Shown: positions 52,195-60,855 of the stretch, piece after piece
Numbering within the stretch: position 1 is the stretch's first letter
Layout of the letters: each line of letters starts with the position of its first letter
Origin: an uncultured Pelagibacteraceae bacterium
GTDB taxonomy: Bacteria; Pseudomonadota; Alphaproteobacteria; Pelagibacterales; Pelagibacteraceae
Reading direction: 5' to 3'
Assembly: GCA_902635845.1 (NCBI GenBank)
Contig: CACPPK010000001.1
Span: forward strand, 1 to 64,000
DNA: 64,000 bases
Notes under the pieces: generated by a model
What the model was told of the DNA's origin: nothing
Database searches by the model: none
What the model saw: the letters and a program-made list of their open reading frames with translations, nothing else
Program-made: the position numbers and the translations under genes

Positions 52195-52527
52195 ATGAGT
52201 CTTGCTAGTTCATATTTATTTTTAGGTATTGCAGTATTTTTGGGTGTTACTTCAAACAGTTTTGCAAAAAGTGCTGAGGGTTTTACACTATTTGTTCCAA
52301 GTTTAATTACAGCAATTACAATTGTATTGTGTATGTATGCACTTTCATTAGTAATGAAAAATATTCCTATGGGAATTACTTACGCTTCCTTTGCAGGTTT
52401 AACAATTATTGCAACTGTAGTGGTTGGAGTAATTAGATTTAATCAAGTACCTAATTTATACTCATTAATTGGTTTAGCTTTTATTATTGTTGGTGTTTTC
52501 ATGGTCAACTTGTTAGGTAATAATTAA
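52195..52527 (+). CDS. SMR-fold membrane protein lacking the TM1 glutamate (first of a pair)
   Basis: A 110-aa four-helix protein aligning end to end with EmrE: YLFLGIAVFLGV, SNSFAKSAEGF, GITYASFAGL and FMVNLLG match EmrE's YIYLGGAILAEV, TTLMKFSEGF, GIAYAIWSGV and LIINLLS. The position of EmrE Glu14, essential for proton and substrate binding in all known SMR transporters, is Gly17 here. EmrE Trp63 is Phe; Tyr60 is kept. So classical proton-coupled drug efflux is unlikely. It is 2 bases before the DUF2798 gene. Confidence 0.88.
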   Translation: MSLASSYLFLGIAVFLGVTSNSFAKSAEGFTLFVPSLITAITIVLCMYALSLVMKNIPMGITYASFAGLTIIATVVVGVIRFNQVPNLYSLIGLAFIIVGVFMVNLLGNN

Positions 52528-52529
52528 TT

Positions 52530-52757
52530 ATGATTTCAAAAAAATACGCCCAAACTTTATTTATGATTTTAATGTCTTTAGGTATGAGTGTTATTATGAG
52601 TGGTGTAGTTGTAGCTGTAAATACAGGTATCTCAGATGGTTTCTTTTTTAGATGGGGATATTCTCTAATGTTTGCATATCCAATTGCTTTAATTGCTGCA
52701 TTTACATTAGCGCCTTTAATAAGACCTTTAGTTAATAAAATTGCATCAAAAGAATAA
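52530..52757 (+). CDS. DUF2798 two-helix membrane protein
   Basis: A 75-aa protein with two hydrophobic helices (LFMILMSLGMSVIMSGVVVA and SLMFAYPIALIAAFTLAPLI), matching DUF2798, function unknown. It is tightly packed between the two SMR-fold genes with 2-base gaps on each side. That placement suggests it is an accessory subunit of, or made in fixed ratio with, the SMR-like pair. Confidence 0.8.
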   Translation: MISKKYAQTLFMILMSLGMSVIMSGVVVAVNTGISDGFFFRWGYSLMFAYPIALIAAFTLAPLIRPLVNKIASKE

Positions 52758-52759
52758 TC

Positions 52760-53095
52760 ATGAAACCATTATTAGGATATTTATTTTTAGCTAATGGAAT
52801 AATTTTTGGTATCGCATCAAATAGTTTTGCAAAAATTTCCGAAGGATTTACAAAACTAACTCCTTCTGTTCTATGTATTTTGTTTATGTGTATTACAATG
52901 TTTTCTATTGCAAAAGCCATGTCAGCACTACCAGTTGGATTTGCCTACTCTACTTACAGCGGCTTAACAGTAACTGGAGTTGTCCTTTTTGCTGTTTTAA
53001 AATTTAACCAAGTACCTAATTTTTATGGAATTATTGGAATTATTTTAATTATAATTGGTGTAGTAATGGTTAATTACCTTGGTCGACTAAACTGA
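52760..53095 (+). CDS. SMR-fold membrane protein lacking the TM1 glutamate (second of a pair)
   Basis: A 111-aa EmrE-like protein: YLFLANGIIFGI, SNSFAKISEGF, GFAYSTYSGL and VMVNYLG. As in its partner, the Glu14 position is Gly17 and Trp63 is replaced (Tyr), while Tyr60 stays. Both partners share SNSFAK in place of EmrE's TTLMK. The two are about one-third to one-half identical by eye, as expected for an asymmetric pair like paired SMR proteins. Its 3' end overlaps the convergent DUF952 gene by 22 bases. Confidence 0.88.
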   Translation: MKPLLGYLFLANGIIFGIASNSFAKISEGFTKLTPSVLCILFMCITMFSIAKAMSALPVGFAYSTYSGLTVTGVVLFAVLKFNQVPNFYGIIGIILIIIGVVMVNYLGRLN

Positions 53096-53445
53096 TACTT
53101 TTTTAAAATTTCTGGAAGCTCATGACTTCCATCTTCATTTAAAGGTAGCTCATATTCGTTTACAACTGTGCTGGTATCTAAAGGTGAGTATAAATGAGGA
53201 TACATATCTCCATTAGATGCTTGTTCCCATAATAAATGTTCAAGCTTAAAAGCATTTACTCTTAATAAAACTAAATTTTTCTTTTTGGGGTAATGTTTGT
53301 TTAAAGTTTCTTTTACCTGATCCTCCTCTGAAAAATGAATATATCCATCTTTAAGATCTTTGTCTGACCCACCATAGGTTCCAGATTGTTTAGCTTTTTG
53401 CCATTCATCTTTATCAATAACTTTAAAAATAAATTCTAAATTCAT
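53074..53445 (-). CDS. DUF952 family protein
   Basis: A 123-aa protein recognised by its IFKVIDKDEWQKAKQSGTYG start, DGYIHFSEEDQVKETLNKHY and EQASNGDMYPHLYSPLD with HLYSPL near the end. Domains of this family resemble glutathione S-transferase-independent ADP-ribose-type folds; the activity is unknown. It ends a three-gene minus-strand operon with DUF924 and the phosphatase gene. Confidence 0.75.
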   Translation of the reverse strand: MNLEFIFKVIDKDEWQKAKQSGTYGGSDKDLKDGYIHFSEEDQVKETLNKHYPKKKNLVLLRVNAFKLEHLLWEQASNGDMYPHLYSPLDTSTVVNEYELPLNEDGSHELPEILKKYQFSRPR

Positions 53446-53446
53446 T

Positions 53447-54010
53447 TTACCAAGAAGAATTTGGGCCTTTTAAAAATTCTATTTCTTCCTCTGTAGACTC
53501 TCTTCCTAAGATTTCATTTCTATGAGGATATCTATGAAATTGTCTAACTACTTTTGTATGATCTTGCCAAAATTTTTTTATTTCATTGTAACCTTCGTGC
53601 TCTCTTAAATATTTATTTAACAAATAATAAGCCATTTCATGATCACTAATTTCTTCACTGTGAATAAGTGGTAACAACATAAACAATCTTTGATTTACAT
53701 TCATAGCTTCTAAATAACCAGAATAGACCGCATCATTAACAATTAATCTAGTTTTTTGATCTTGAGCAAAAGATTTTTTATCATTTCTGAACATATTACG
53801 AGAGAACTGATCAAAAAGTATAACTAAAGCTAAACAGCTCATGGGGTTGTCCTGCCAATCATCATATTCATTTTGGCAAGCAAGTTCATAATCTTTTAAA
53901 AAATTATCTCTAATTTTTTGATCAAACTTTATATCTTTTTTGAAACGCATCTCAGAAGGAGTTTCTTTAAACCAGAAATCTAGAATAACTTGTGCTCTTT
54001 CTGATATCAT
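53447..54010 (-). CDS. DUF924 family protein
   Basis: A 187-aa all-helical protein. ILDFWFKE, DDWQDNPMSCLALVILFDQFSRNMFR and RLFMLLPLIHSEE are the DUF924 signature; YPHRNEILGRESTEEEIEFL ends it. Function unknown; TPR-like helices are predicted for the family. Its ATG overlaps the phosphatase gene stop by 4 bases, and DUF952 follows 1 base later. Confidence 0.82.
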   Translation of the reverse strand: MISERAQVILDFWFKETPSEMRFKKDIKFDQKIRDNFLKDYELACQNEYDDWQDNPMSCLALVILFDQFSRNMFRNDKKSFAQDQKTRLIVNDAVYSGYLEAMNVNQRLFMLLPLIHSEEISDHEMAYYLLNKYLREHEGYNEIKKFWQDHTKVVRQFHRYPHRNEILGRESTEEEIEFLKGPNSSW

Positions 54011-54813
54011 TCAGCTAATGGTTTTAATAATTTTAGAATCTTTTTGTGATTAGCTTTATTATTTGAGACAATAATATTTCCCCCAACAACAGGATTTTTG
54101 TTGCCCCAAGTAGTTACTATCGCTCCACTTGCTCTCACGATTGGCATAATCGGGTGAATATCCCAAATCTTATTTGCACATTGTGAAACCATTTCAAGTC
54201 TACCTTCTGCTAATTGGCAATATGTCAATGCATCAAAACAAGGAAATTGCATTCGTTTAATAAATTTTTTAATTTTAGATTGCTGTTTTAAAGTTAATTG
54301 ATTATGAAAAGCAGCAGCTAATTTTGCGTTAGCAAAATTTAATTTACTATTAACTTTAAGTTTTCTTTTTTTATTATTTTCAAAAACATACGCTGTATTT
54401 TTGTTTACATTTAAATAATATTTTCTCATTTTAGGAAAATTTGCTAATCCTAAAACTGGTTCTCCATTATAGTTTAGTGAGATTAAATTGCTCCAACTAG
54501 GATTACCTACAACATATGATCTGGTTCCATCAATTGGGTCAATTACCCAGGAAAACTCACTTTTAGTATTTTTATGACCATACTCCTCACCTATAATTTG
54601 GTGATTTGGAAATTTTTTTGAAATTTTAGATCTTATAAATTTTTCAAATGCTTTGTCAGATGTGGTTACTGGGTCATAACCTTTACCTTTCATCTTATTA
54701 GTTATCTTGAATGGTTTATCTAACTTAGCGTAGTAAAATCTTGTTAAATCTTTAGCAAGTTGATTTAAAAAGCTTGCATATATTGGATATTTTTTTGTAT
54801 CAAATTTTTTCAC
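54007..54813 (-). CDS. Inositol monophosphatase family phosphatase (HisN-like)
   Basis: A 268-aa Mg-dependent phosphatase. DPVTTSDKAFEKFI, IIGEEYG (metal Glu), WVIDPIDGTRSYVVGNP (DPIDGT metal loop) and IWDIHPIMPIVRASGA (WD motif) are complete. IMPase, HisN-type histidinol-phosphatase and AMP phosphatase share this fold; the family member is not settled. It is the first of an operon with DUF924 and DUF952, which says nothing about histidine. Confidence 0.85.
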   Translation of the reverse strand: MKKFDTKKYPIYASFLNQLAKDLTRFYYAKLDKPFKITNKMKGKGYDPVTTSDKAFEKFIRSKISKKFPNHQIIGEEYGHKNTKSEFSWVIDPIDGTRSYVVGNPSWSNLISLNYNGEPVLGLANFPKMRKYYLNVNKNTAYVFENNKKRKLKVNSKLNFANAKLAAAFHNQLTLKQQSKIKKFIKRMQFPCFDALTYCQLAEGRLEMVSQCANKIWDIHPIMPIVRASGAIVTTWGNKNPVVGGNIIVSNNKANHKKILKLLKPLAE

Positions 54814-54880
54814 AGAGAACTCTTACTATTTAATTTATGTTGATTAAAGTTAAATTTTAAATAATCCTTGGCTATGTAGT

Positions 54881-55984
54881 ATGAAAATTGAGCTGATTAA
54901 AAACAAGGTTTATTTTAATAATGGGTCTGAGAAAAAAGAAATTCACCCATTCTGGTTACGCGAAAGGGCAAATGGTGAAGAATATTTGGATAAAGGAACT
55001 CAGCAAAGACTTTTTGATCCTACTTTTCTAAGTAATGATGTTTCAATAAATAACGCCAACATTAATGAAAAATATTTAGAAGTTGATTTTAATGACGGTG
55101 TTAATTCAAAACTAGAAATAGATAAAATCGCTTCTGAGTTTTCTAAAGAAGATATTGTAATTAGGTCTATAGAAAAAACTAAATGGGACTCCACTCTAAA
55201 AAATATTAAAAATTTCGAATACCAGGAAAATTTTTATGAGAGTAAAGAAATGCATGATTTACTTGTTTCATTTTATAAATATGGATTTGTTATAGTAAAA
55301 AATATTCCAACATCAAAAAATTACATCGTAGAATTTGCAAATTCTATAGGAAGTGTTCGAAGAACAAATTTTGGTGAATATTTTGACGTAAAATCTAAAC
55401 CTGATCCTAACGATCTTGCTTATACATCTTTAGCTTTGGCACCTCATACAGATAATCCTTATAGAAATCCTGTACCATGTATTCAGCTTTTACATTGTAT
55501 TGAAAGTAAAGTTTCTGGTGGGTTATCAACATTGGTAGATGGTTATACAGTTACTGAAGATTTAAAAAATGAATACCCAGAATTTTACAAAATATTAACA
55601 GAGGTAAAAGTAAGATTTAGATTTATTGATAAAGAAGTTATCTTAGAAACAATTTCCCCTTTAATTGAATTAAATGATGATAAAAGTTTCAAGCAAGTAA
55701 GATTTAGTCCCAGATTAGACTATGTTCCAATTTTAGAAAAAGAAAAATTAGATCTTTACTACCAAGCAAGAAAAAAAATATCTGAAATGTATAATTCAGA
55801 TAAGTATAGAATTGAATTTAAACTTGAACCAAAAGACTTAATGATGATGGATAATCATAGACTGCTCCATGGAAGAACAGCTTATGAAACAAAGGAAGGT
55901 GAGAGATTTTTACAAGGTTGTTACATTGATTACGATAGTACTGAAGGAAAACTTAGACACCTAAAAAGGAAGTTTAATCTTTAA
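54881..55984 (+). CDS. Gamma-butyrobetaine dioxygenase-like Fe/2-oxoglutarate enzyme
   Basis: A 367-aa TauD/BBOX-fold oxygenase. The N-terminal domain (HPFWLRERANGEEYLDKGT) matches the BBOX N-terminal domain, but its zinc-binding Cys cluster (CxCxxC) is absent. The catalytic domain has HTDNPYR (Fe ligands His and Asp) and MMDNHRLLHGRTAYE (third His, 2OG-binding Arg). It may hydroxylate gamma-butyrobetaine to carnitine or oxidise another betaine. It overlaps the convergent AzoR-like gene by 11 bases. Confidence 0.83.
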   Translation: MKIELIKNKVYFNNGSEKKEIHPFWLRERANGEEYLDKGTQQRLFDPTFLSNDVSINNANINEKYLEVDFNDGVNSKLEIDKIASEFSKEDIVIRSIEKTKWDSTLKNIKNFEYQENFYESKEMHDLLVSFYKYGFVIVKNIPTSKNYIVEFANSIGSVRRTNFGEYFDVKSKPDPNDLAYTSLALAPHTDNPYRNPVPCIQLLHCIESKVSGGLSTLVDGYTVTEDLKNEYPEFYKILTEVKVRFRFIDKEVILETISPLIELNDDKSFKQVRFSPRLDYVPILEKEKLDLYYQARKKISEMYNSDKYRIEFKLEPKDLMMMDNHRLLHGRTAYETKEGERFLQGCYIDYDSTEGKLRHLKRKFNL

Positions 55985-56561
55985 ATAAATTATTTATTTG
56001 TGTTTCAGCTTCTTTGATTGATTTTTCATAGTCTAGTGCCATTTGGTCTGCACTGATTATATCTACTTTTTCGATACCAAAGAAGTTAAGAATAAATTTT
56101 AGCCAAGGAGTTAAAAAATCTTCTGAGCTATTTAATTTTGTTCCTCCAGAAGTAATAACTAAATAAGCATGTTTGTTTTTTAATAATCCTTCTCTTCTCC
56201 CATTTGGTTTAAATCTAAAAGTTTCACCTATACGAGCAGCTAAATCCGACCAAGCTTTAAGAGTTGCTGGAGGTCCATAATTATAAATTGGTGCTGAAAT
56301 TATTATGATATCACTTTCTTTTAATTCTTTTACAAGCTTGTCAGAAAGCTCAAACATTTTTTTATGTTCTTCTGTTTGATCTTTTTCATCAATGTTCATT
56401 CCAGATTCTGTAAGCCCACTTACAAAAAGCATCTCATCATCTAAATCTCTATAAATTACTTCATCTTCTGGTTTTTTAATTTTATCTAATAGTTTTTTTG
56501 CTAAAGCTCTTGAGGTAGAGCCTTTTTTTCTAGCACTGGAATCTATTTGATAAATCTTCAT
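55974..56561 (-). CDS. Flavodoxin-fold NAD(P)H reductase, AzoR-like
   Basis: A 195-aa FMN-dependent reductase. IYQIDSSARKKGSTSRALAKKLL binds FMN phosphate, ISAPIYNYGPPATLKAWSD is the family's second FMN block, and LVITSGGTKLN follows. It probably reduces quinones or azo compounds with two electrons. It lies 9 bases after the CcdA gene on the same strand. Confidence 0.87.
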   Translation of the reverse strand: MKIYQIDSSARKKGSTSRALAKKLLDKIKKPEDEVIYRDLDDEMLFVSGLTESGMNIDEKDQTEEHKKMFELSDKLVKELKESDIIIISAPIYNYGPPATLKAWSDLAARIGETFRFKPNGRREGLLKNKHAYLVITSGGTKLNSSEDFLTPWLKFILNFFGIEKVDIISADQMALDYEKSIKEAETQINNLFKD

Positions 56562-56570
56562 TAATACTTT

Positions 56571-57278
56571 TTATCCGAATTTTTGCATAAATGGAAAGAT
56601 TTCAATTATATAAAATCCTATTGCTTGTAATTGATTAGTTAAAATTAAAATACCTGTAACTAAAAGAGTTATTCCACCAATTTTTGAAATTAAATTTATA
56701 TTTTTCTTAAAATTTTTAGAAAATAATAAGAACCTTTGAATTAAGTATCCAGACAAAACAAAAGGAATAGCAAGACCTAATGAATAAGAAATTAACAAGA
56801 TTACAGCTCTTGATAAAGTTTCTTCAATAGATGCTAAAGCTAAAATTGAACCTAAAATTGGACCAATACATGGTGTCCAGCCAAAACCAAAAGCAACACC
56901 TATAACATATGGAAAAAGAATATTTCTTGATTCTTTTGCATCAAACCTTTTTTCAAAATTTAAATATGGAATATTGATAATTCCAATTAATTGAAGCGAA
57001 AAAATTATAATAATTACTCCGGCTGAAATTCTTAAAACTTCTGAATTTTGTAATAGCGCCTGTCCCAAAAAAGATGCTGATGCACCTAAAAGAACAAATA
57101 CAGTTGAGAACCCTAAACAAAATAAAATTAATGGAAAAAAATTGATTTTTTTTTGGTTTAAAATTTCTTGTAATGATTGACCAGAGACATAAGAAATATA
57201 TCCAGGTATTAACGGTAGAACACATGGAGACAAAAAGCTTATAAGTCCTGCCCCAAAAGCTATTAAGTATTCAAACAT
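56571..57278 (-). CDS. ccdA: Cytochrome c biogenesis CcdA/DsbD membrane domain
   Basis: A 235-aa six-helix protein that moves reducing power across the membrane. The two active-site Cys are in FLSPCVLPLIPGYISY and FGWTPCIGPILGSIL, each in a PC motif. YVSGQSLQEIL follows helix 1. It would keep periplasmic thiol proteins reduced, for cytochrome c maturation. The gene follows ppc with no gap (57279/57278) on the same strand. Confidence 0.9.
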   Translation of the reverse strand: MFEYLIAFGAGLISFLSPCVLPLIPGYISYVSGQSLQEILNQKKINFFPLILFCLGFSTVFVLLGASASFLGQALLQNSEVLRISAGVIIIIFSLQLIGIINIPYLNFEKRFDAKESRNILFPYVIGVAFGFGWTPCIGPILGSILALASIEETLSRAVILLISYSLGLAIPFVLSGYLIQRFLLFSKNFKKNINLISKIGGITLLVTGILILTNQLQAIGFYIIEIFPFMQKFG

Positions 57279-59969
57279 TTATCCAGTATTTTTCATTGCT
57301 GCAGAAATACCTGCAATCGATGTCATCAAAGCATCTTCAAGAAATTTTTTATCTAAACTTTTATATTTTTTGTTTGTTAATTTATTCATTACATTTGCCT
57401 GAAGTATATTTAACATCTCAGTATAATTATTTCTTATAAATAAAGACTTTCTAAATTCTTTTCTCTCTTTTACTACTTCTTTAGGGGTAATTTTATTATG
57501 CAATTTGACCAGTACCTCAAATTGATATCTTAATTTCTTACCAATTCTCTTTAATGAAGCATCAGCTAAATTGTTTTCATAAATAACTGATATTTCTGGA
57601 TCAACCTTGGAAATTACCATATCTAAAATATCCATCGTTGATACAAAATATGGCCAATTTCTTTCCATATCAGTCATTGTTCTTTTAAACTTTTTAATTG
57701 ATCCGTACCTCAATGCTTCAGTTGTACCAAGCCAAGCGGGTAACATTAATCTAATTTGTGTCCAAGCAAACACCCAAGGGATAGCTCTTAAACTTTGAAT
57801 ATTATCAACATTCTTTCTTTTGGTTGGTCGTGATCCAATTGCAAGTTTTCCTAGTGATTTATGTGGCGTAACTGTTTTGAAGTAACGAATAAAATCCTCA
57901 CTTTGATTTAAGTATTTTCTATATGAGGATGTTGAAATTTCTGACATTTTTTGAATCAAATCACGCCAATTTGATTTTGATCTTGGCGGTGGATTTAAAG
58001 AAGCATCCATTACAGAGCCAATATAACTACAAAGGTTATATTCAGCCAAAGGTTTATAACCATACTTTTGTTGAATTACCTCTCCTTGATCAGTAATTCT
58101 AATTTTACCATTAACAGTTCCTGAAGGTTGTGATTTTAAAGTAGCCTGAATAGGTCCACCTCCTCTTCCTGGAGATCCACCTCTACCATGGAAGAAAACA
58201 AGATCTATTTTATATTTTTTAGCTAAACTTCTAAGCTCCTCTTGAAGTTTATATTGATGCCAACTTGCAGATAATTTTCCAGCATCTTTACTAGAGTCAG
58301 AATATCCAATCATTACTTCCTGCTTTGAATTAATCATTTTTCTATACCATGAAAGTTTGAATAAATTTGTCATTACAAAATTAGCATTTTTTAAATCATC
58401 CAAAGTTTCAAAAAGTGGCACAACTCTTAATAAATTTTTGTTTTGTGCCTGCATTTGTAAAAAATAAACAGATAAAATATCAGATGCCGTTGAGGTCATT
58501 GATATTACATATGCACCTAGGCACTCAATTGGTGTTTTTGATATCTGTTTGAAAGTATTCCAAACTTCTTTATTTTCTTTATCTTTTATTTTTATTTTAT
58601 CTACAAAAAATTTTTTTTCTTTTATAGATTTATTTAATAATTTTACTTTTTCAATTTCAGTTAAAGAAGAATATTTTATATTTTTTTTCTTTTTAAAAAT
58701 TTCGTTTAAAAGTTTTTCATGTCTATCTGCCTCTTGTCTTATATCTAATCTTGCTAAATTAATTCCGAAGCACCTGACTCTTCTCATTAAATCTAATAGG
58801 TCTGCATTTGCAATATACTCTCCTCGGTTTGCTTTTAAAGATTTTCTTACTTCTCTTAATGGAATAGTTATTTCATTTTTATTTTGAATTAATTTTTTTT
58901 CATCTAAATCTGCATCGTTATTTAAATGATTTTCAATCAATTGATGGGTTAGTCTTACCTTATCCCTAATTGGTCTCAAAAAAACTCTATAAGGTTCATA
59001 GCTGTTTCCTGTTGCTCTTTTAATTTTTGTAGAGCATTCTTCCATTGATAAATCTTGTATCAATTTAGTCAGTTCTTTCTCATATAATTTTGCAGCTTGC
59101 CATCTAGAAAATAAAATTACCTTCTTTGTAACTTCAGCTGTTACATTAGGATTTCCATCTCTATCTCCCCCCATCCATGATCCAAATTGAATTGGATTAA
59201 AATCACGCGGCAAATCTTTCTTTAAATTTTTTCTAAATATGTCGTTAAGTCTTTTATAAACTTTAGGAATGGTGTCCCATAGACTATCCTCGATAACAGC
59301 TAAACCCCACCTTGCTTCATCTAATGGAGATGGTTTAGTCCTTTTTAGTTCATCTGTTTTCCATATTATTGCAATTTCCGAGTAAAGCTTTCTATCTAAT
59401 TCTATAATCTTAGATGGATATTTTTTATAAAGATGTCTTTGCTCCATAATTTCAATTAAATTGGCATATTTTTGAATTAAAGTTCTTCTTTTTACTTCAG
59501 TAGGATGAGCGGTAAGTACAATACCTATATCAAGTTTTGTGGCTTGTTCGTAAATTTTTTTATCCGGAATTTTTTTATTTTTAAATAAACTTTCTATTAT
59601 ATCTTCAATGAAAAGATTTTGATTTTTACTTTTAAAATATGGATTTTCAAATTCATTTAATTTTCTAGATGCATCTAATGACTCAGCTAAATTCATTAAA
59701 TTTAAAATATGTGAAAATGCTCTTGTTAATTTAAACGTATTTTTAGGAGAAAGTTTTTTTACTTCTTTCGAAATTTTTGAAAAAATTTTACTTTTATTTT
59801 TATCTGATAAAGTATTTTTTGATAATAATCTAAATTTTTCAACAATTTCAAAAAAAACTGAACCTTCCTGATCTTTAATTACTCTTCCAAGAAAAGTTCC
59901 TAATAATCTAATATCTTCTCTTAAAAGCTTTGTTGGTATTCGCTCATAGTAAAGATCTCTTTTCTTCAT
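57279..59969 (-). CDS. ppc: Phosphoenolpyruvate carboxylase
   Basis: Anaplerotic enzyme making oxaloacetate from PEP and bicarbonate (896 aa). VLTAHPTEVKRRTL (catalytic His), GSWMGGDRDGNP, MIGYSDSSKDAG, FFHGRGGSPGRGGGP, GKIRITDQGEVIQQKYG and the C-terminal MTSIAGISAAMKNTG are all intact. Its ATG is inside the end of the SMP-30 gene (26-base overlap). Lysine-rich surface composition is as elsewhere in the window. Confidence 0.96.
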   Translation of the reverse strand: MKKRDLYYERIPTKLLREDIRLLGTFLGRVIKDQEGSVFFEIVEKFRLLSKNTLSDKNKSKIFSKISKEVKKLSPKNTFKLTRAFSHILNLMNLAESLDASRKLNEFENPYFKSKNQNLFIEDIIESLFKNKKIPDKKIYEQATKLDIGIVLTAHPTEVKRRTLIQKYANLIEIMEQRHLYKKYPSKIIELDRKLYSEIAIIWKTDELKRTKPSPLDEARWGLAVIEDSLWDTIPKVYKRLNDIFRKNLKKDLPRDFNPIQFGSWMGGDRDGNPNVTAEVTKKVILFSRWQAAKLYEKELTKLIQDLSMEECSTKIKRATGNSYEPYRVFLRPIRDKVRLTHQLIENHLNNDADLDEKKLIQNKNEITIPLREVRKSLKANRGEYIANADLLDLMRRVRCFGINLARLDIRQEADRHEKLLNEIFKKKKNIKYSSLTEIEKVKLLNKSIKEKKFFVDKIKIKDKENKEVWNTFKQISKTPIECLGAYVISMTSTASDILSVYFLQMQAQNKNLLRVVPLFETLDDLKNANFVMTNLFKLSWYRKMINSKQEVMIGYSDSSKDAGKLSASWHQYKLQEELRSLAKKYKIDLVFFHGRGGSPGRGGGPIQATLKSQPSGTVNGKIRITDQGEVIQQKYGYKPLAEYNLCSYIGSVMDASLNPPPRSKSNWRDLIQKMSEISTSSYRKYLNQSEDFIRYFKTVTPHKSLGKLAIGSRPTKRKNVDNIQSLRAIPWVFAWTQIRLMLPAWLGTTEALRYGSIKKFKRTMTDMERNWPYFVSTMDILDMVISKVDPEISVIYENNLADASLKRIGKKLRYQFEVLVKLHNKITPKEVVKERKEFRKSLFIRNNYTEMLNILQANVMNKLTNKKYKSLDKKFLEDALMTSIAGISAAMKNTG

Positions 59970-60855
59970 TACTTATAATAAATTTTTTTTGTAAAACTCC
60001 TCTTACATTTGTTTTTACACTAAAAAAGAATCCTGAATATCTAAATTTTCGCAGATCTGCTTTGCTCATCCCTTTTGTTGCTGTTGAAACGTAAAGTTCT
60101 TTAGTATTTTTACCGCCAAATGCACAATTGGTTATATTTTTTGCAGGAAACTGAATTCTATGAATTAATTTTGCTTTTTGATTGAAAACAGAAACACAAG
60201 CACCATGAAAATGAGCTACCCATAAATTTTTATTTTTATCTAAAGTCATACCGTCAGGTGCTCCATTTTTAATAGAGAATTTTTTAAATATTTTTTTACT
60301 TACTATTTTGTTATTTTTATTAATCTTAATTTTATAGATAGTTTTTTTTGCGCTATCTGTGTGATAAAAATTATGCTGATCAATAAATGCTGGTCCGTTA
60401 GTAATTCTGTAATTTTTATCAACTTTTATTAATTTAAAATTTTTATCTAATTTATATAAAGAACCCTTTTCAATTTTTCTTTCAAGGTTGTCCATTGTGC
60501 CAAACCAAAGATTTCCAATAGGATCTGTTTTTCCATCATTGATTCTATTTAGTTTCAAGCTTGGTTCTATTTTAATTGATTTTAAAATTTTTTTGGATTT
60601 TAAATTTTGAATTCTTAATTCACCCTGAAGGCCTAAAATAAAAATATGATCTTTGATATGAGCAATAAAACCAATTTCTTTATTTACTTTAAAGATTTTC
60701 TTTTTTTTATTTTTAATATTGAAAGAACAAATTTTCTTTTTTTTAATATCTACAAAATAAATTGAATTATGTTCGCCAACCCACAATGTCCCTTCACCCA
60801 AAGTACATTTTATTTTCCAAAGAGGTTTTGGTTCTGAAGTTTTTATTTTATTCAT
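59944..60855 (-). CDS. SMP-30/gluconolactonase family lactonase
   Basis: A 303-aa beta-propeller lactonase. LGEGTLWVGEHNSIYFVDI carries the metal Glu, RINDGKTDPIGNLWFGTMD the next ligands, TNGPAFIDQHNFYHTDSAKKTI the Asn, and APDGMTLDKNKNLWVAHF the Asp. It should open a sugar-acid lactone in the operon with the enolase-family dehydratase, FAH hydrolase and SDR. It overlaps the dehydratase gene by 8 bases and ppc by 26. Very Lys-rich. Confidence 0.85.
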   Translation of the reverse strand: MNKIKTSEPKPLWKIKCTLGEGTLWVGEHNSIYFVDIKKKKICSFNIKNKKKKIFKVNKEIGFIAHIKDHIFILGLQGELRIQNLKSKKILKSIKIEPSLKLNRINDGKTDPIGNLWFGTMDNLERKIEKGSLYKLDKNFKLIKVDKNYRITNGPAFIDQHNFYHTDSAKKTIYKIKINKNNKIVSKKIFKKFSIKNGAPDGMTLDKNKNLWVAHFHGACVSVFNQKAKLIHRIQFPAKNITNCAFGGKNTKELYVSTATKGMSKADLRKFRYSGFFFSVKTNVRGVLQKKFIISNEEKRSLL

